From Verrucomicrobiaceae bacterium (lineage in GTDB: Bacteria; Verrucomicrobiota; Verrucomicrobiia; Verrucomicrobiales; DEV007), in NCBI GenBank assembly GCA_004211885.1, contig SHBV01000008.1:1-64000 (forward strand): DNA of 64,000 nt, written 5' to 3'. Both the position numbers and the translations under genes were made by a program. Position 1 is the stretch's first letter, and every line of letters starts with the position of its first letter. Under the pieces are notes generated by a model. It worked only from the letters and a program-made list of their open reading frames with translations, was not told where the DNA came from and did no database searches. Positions 62,330 to 64,000 of the stretch are shown here, piece by piece.

Positions 62330-63295
62330 ATGACATCGTCTGAAAAAATAATTTGCCGAGTAGCTGTTTGGTATTACCGGAGAATGGCAACAATGCTGTT
62401 GCTGACGATTGGTGGTGGTGGATGGTTTTTTTATGATGGTAAATTCTCGTGGCCTGCAAAGAACGTTGTTTATTTTGCCAAAAAAGCATTTAATTCAGGA
62501 GGTTCAGGCAAAAGTTGGCCTGAATTCAAAGAGTCCTCATCTAAAGAATTTAAGGATATATTTCTAGATGATCAGTCAATAGATTTAATTCGGAAGGCTC
62601 ATTCAGATGGCGGTGAAGATCAAACTTGGCTGGAATTTTCAATGTCGACAAAAGGTAAAAGTGCATTAAAGAAAGTAAATGAATCCAAAGCCAAAGATGC
62701 TTTTATCAATGGTCAGAAGCGCAATGTGACGTGGGAATCTTATGCGGAATTAAAAAATTATGCTAAGGATAAGAACGCTGCGATACAGGGCGGGGCAGAG
62801 GTGTTAAATCAATTTGAGGGGTACTACAATGCATTTACCGCAGCAACTGCCAAACGTGATTGGGCAGTTTATGGAGTCATCTCATCTGGTCAAAAAGGAT
62901 GGCAAGTCAAGAGTCCTAAATTTCATTCTGCCTCTGAAATTAAAGGTCAGATTATTATTGCTTTCTTCCTTTGGGCTGGCGCATTTCTTATTTTAGTTAA
63001 CGCTTTAATAAATAGTAGAAGAGTATTAATTGCTGAAACCGATAATTTTATTTCGGAGAAAGGAGAAACGATTTCTTTTGATTCTATTTACCGAATTGAT
63101 ACAAGAAAGTGGGAAAAGAAAGGATTAGCTTATGTTTTTTATGATAAAGATGAGTCTTCAAAAAAGAGAGCTATTATCGACGACTTAAAGTTTGTTGGGG
63201 CAGATTTGATACTTGATCGATTGAAGGATAGAATTTCGGGTGAAATCGTTGAGGTTACATTTGCTGATCAGAAGAGTGCAGGCGAAGAATCGTAG
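62330..63295 (+). CDS. Membrane protein with three W-containing repeats, unknown function
   Basis: About 321 residues from ATG 62330; the frame is open to GTG 62288. A hydrophobic helix lies at about residues 19-35 (MATMLLLTIGGGGWFF) and a second at about 211-230 (GQIIIAFFLWAGAFLILVNA). Between them lie three related helical repeats beginning SWPEFKE, TWLEFSM and TWESYAE. After the second helix comes a cytosolic-looking beta domain (RVLIAETDNFISEKGETISFDSIYRID). No known family is recognised. It is followed after 145 bp by acpP, with a separate promoter likely. Confidence 0.65.
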   Translation: MTSSEKIICRVAVWYYRRMATMLLLTIGGGGWFFYDGKFSWPAKNVVYFAKKAFNSGGSGKSWPEFKESSSKEFKDIFLDDQSIDLIRKAHSDGGEDQTWLEFSMSTKGKSALKKVNESKAKDAFINGQKRNVTWESYAELKNYAKDKNAAIQGGAEVLNQFEGYYNAFTAATAKRDWAVYGVISSGQKGWQVKSPKFHSASEIKGQIIIAFFLWAGAFLILVNALINSRRVLIAETDNFISEKGETISFDSIYRIDTRKWEKKGLAYVFYDKDESSKKRAIIDDLKFVGADLILDRLKDRISGEIVEVTFADQKSAGEES

Positions 63296-63379
63296 GGATT
63301 AAGCTTATGTGGAAGTTTTTATTAAAGTCTTAAATTTTAGCATTTTTTTTAAAAATACTAAAAACTTTCATTTAATTGT

Positions 63380-63408
63380 TTGATAAAAGGTATTGCTGAA
63401 GTTATAGC
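63380..63408 (+). promoter_or_regulatory. Predicted sigma70-type promoter of acpP
   Basis: TTGATA at 63380-63385 and TATAGC at 63403-63408 are separated by 17 bp and lie 32 bp upstream of the acpP ATG at 63441. That leaves a leader of about 25 nt with no Shine-Dalgarno sequence. The -10 is a 4/6 match, so support is modest. Confidence 0.3.
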
Positions 63409-63440
63409 CAACAAGTTAACATAACTAAAATATATTTTAT

Positions 63441-63683
63441 ATGGCTGATAATATTGCAGATAAAGTTAAAGATATAATTGTTCAGAACTTAAATGTACCT
63501 GAAGAGCAAGTTAAACCTGAGGCGAAGTTCATTGAAGACTTGGGAGCTGATTCATTAGATACCGTTGAGCTAGTCATGGCTTTTGAGGAAGAGTTCAATA
63601 TTGAAGTTCCTGACGAAGATGCTGAGAAACTGGTCAGCGTTGGAGCTGTCATAAGTCACATTGAATCAATTAAGGGAGAATAA
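63441..63683 (+). CDS. acpP: Acyl carrier protein
   Basis: An 80-residue acidic carrier protein of fatty-acid synthesis. The phosphopantetheine site is S38 in [18 protein letters not shown], with the usual helix II acidic surface and the [11 protein letters not shown] end. Length is normal. It would be a substrate carrier for the acyl-ACP desaturase at 1616-2614, although the two are far apart. The usual fab neighbours are not seen before the window ends. Upstream AT-rich DNA contains a plausible promoter. Confidence 0.96.
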   Translation: MADNIADKVKDIIVQNLNVPEEQVKPEAKFIEDLGADSLDTVELVMAFEEEFNIEVPDEDAEKLVSVGAVISHIESIKGE

Positions 63684-63797
63684 TTCATTTCTCTGGAAAG
63701 CTGCTACTGTTGCCGCTTCATTTGTTTTAAGTTGATCCTCCTTTCATTGGAGCGATATAACTGTGTCTATATCTATTTTTAAGATTAAATATAAATA

Positions 63798-64000
63798 ATG
63801 TATTCCCAAGACGACATTCAATATGCTTTAGAGTCCACTGAGGTGCTATTGGAGCCAGACCGTCGCATTGATACCTTTGGAAGTACATCCTTTGAATTTC
63901 ACCTTATTTCCGAGTTAATGGACAGTGTTAATGAGACTCGAGTTAGAGAAGGTGTTTTACATGCAGACCGTCCAACCATTATAAAGCCAGAGCCTTATTC
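63798..64000 (+). CDS. Conserved hypothetical protein, N-terminal fragment
   Basis: An open frame from ATG 63798 to the window end (67 codons visible) reads YSQDDIQYALESTEVL, then PDRRIDTFGSTSFEFHLI, SELMDSVNETRVREG and RPTIIKPEPY. I recall similar short proteins in other Verrucomicrobia, without an assigned function. The start is chosen because it is the first ATG after a run of stops and gives a protein-like beginning. The remainder lies outside the window. Confidence 0.6.
   Translation, partial: MYSQDDIQYALESTEVLLEPDRRIDTFGSTSFEFHLISELMDSVNETRVREGVLHADRPTIIKPEPY

Overview
The window looks like chromosomal DNA of a member of the Verrucomicrobiota (PVC superphylum). This rests on gene content, not on a marker tree. 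It holds a DUF1592/DUF1552 pair, a PSD1 (DUF1549/DUF1553)-DUF1501 pair, a PVC-type membrane-bound dehydrogenase with HEAT repeats and a CxxCH haem site, a C-type sulfatase, a rod-shape operon and outer-membrane genes (LptE- and BamD-like, Lnt). Coding density is very high. Genes are mostly separated by tens of bases, several convergent pairs overlap at their stop codons, and almost no start codon has a recognisable Shine-Dalgarno sequence. I see no insertion sequence, CRISPR array, prophage or rRNA.

Layout. (a) 1-7.4 kb: a more GC-rich block with the end of a DUF1592-type protein, a DUF1552 protein, a plant-like acyl-ACP desaturase, an SGNH-like protein and a PVC dehydrogenase. It stops at a degenerate copy of a tRNA 3' end, next to an intact tRNA-Leu with an unusual AAG anticodon. 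This could be the edge of an old island. (b) 7.7-15 kb: a YkgJ-like protein, then mreB-mreC-mreD-mrdA-RNase G. (c) 15-23 kb: lnt, a phosphohexomutase, an rRNA methyltransferase, hisD and an ABC-F ATPase. (d) 23-32.5 kb: PSD1 and DUF1501, a secreted coil/beta protein, an SDR, a zinc alcohol dehydrogenase, a sulfatase and an aldo-keto reductase, which suggests sulfated-glycan and sugar catabolism. (e) 32.5-43.4 kb: ileS, a coiled-coil membrane protein, an aminotransferase, an HTH-receiver regulator, an N-acetylglutamate synthase, two tandem TatA proteins, HrpB and a Ca2+/Na+ exchanger.

(f) 43.4-50.3 kb, minus strand: an envelope cluster BamD-like - LptE-like - RsmI - 1163-residue secreted repeat protein - S1-type protease. 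(g) 50.5-64 kb: obgE, a DMT exporter, a class IV aminotransferase, an MFS carrier, a D-2-hydroxyacid dehydrogenase, DUF423, an RNA uridine methyltransferase, MoxR-DUF58, an AI-2E family permease, thiS-thiH, an unknown W-repeat membrane protein, acpP and the start of a conserved protein cut by the window end.

I did not find a clearly new multi-gene system. The strongest leads are the tRNA-Leu/att-like junction with its composition step, the plant-like desaturase, the SGNH-like protein with its catalytic signature eroded, the HTH-receiver fusion, the zinc-knuckle-like insertion in the S1 protease, and the absence of Shine-Dalgarno signals.
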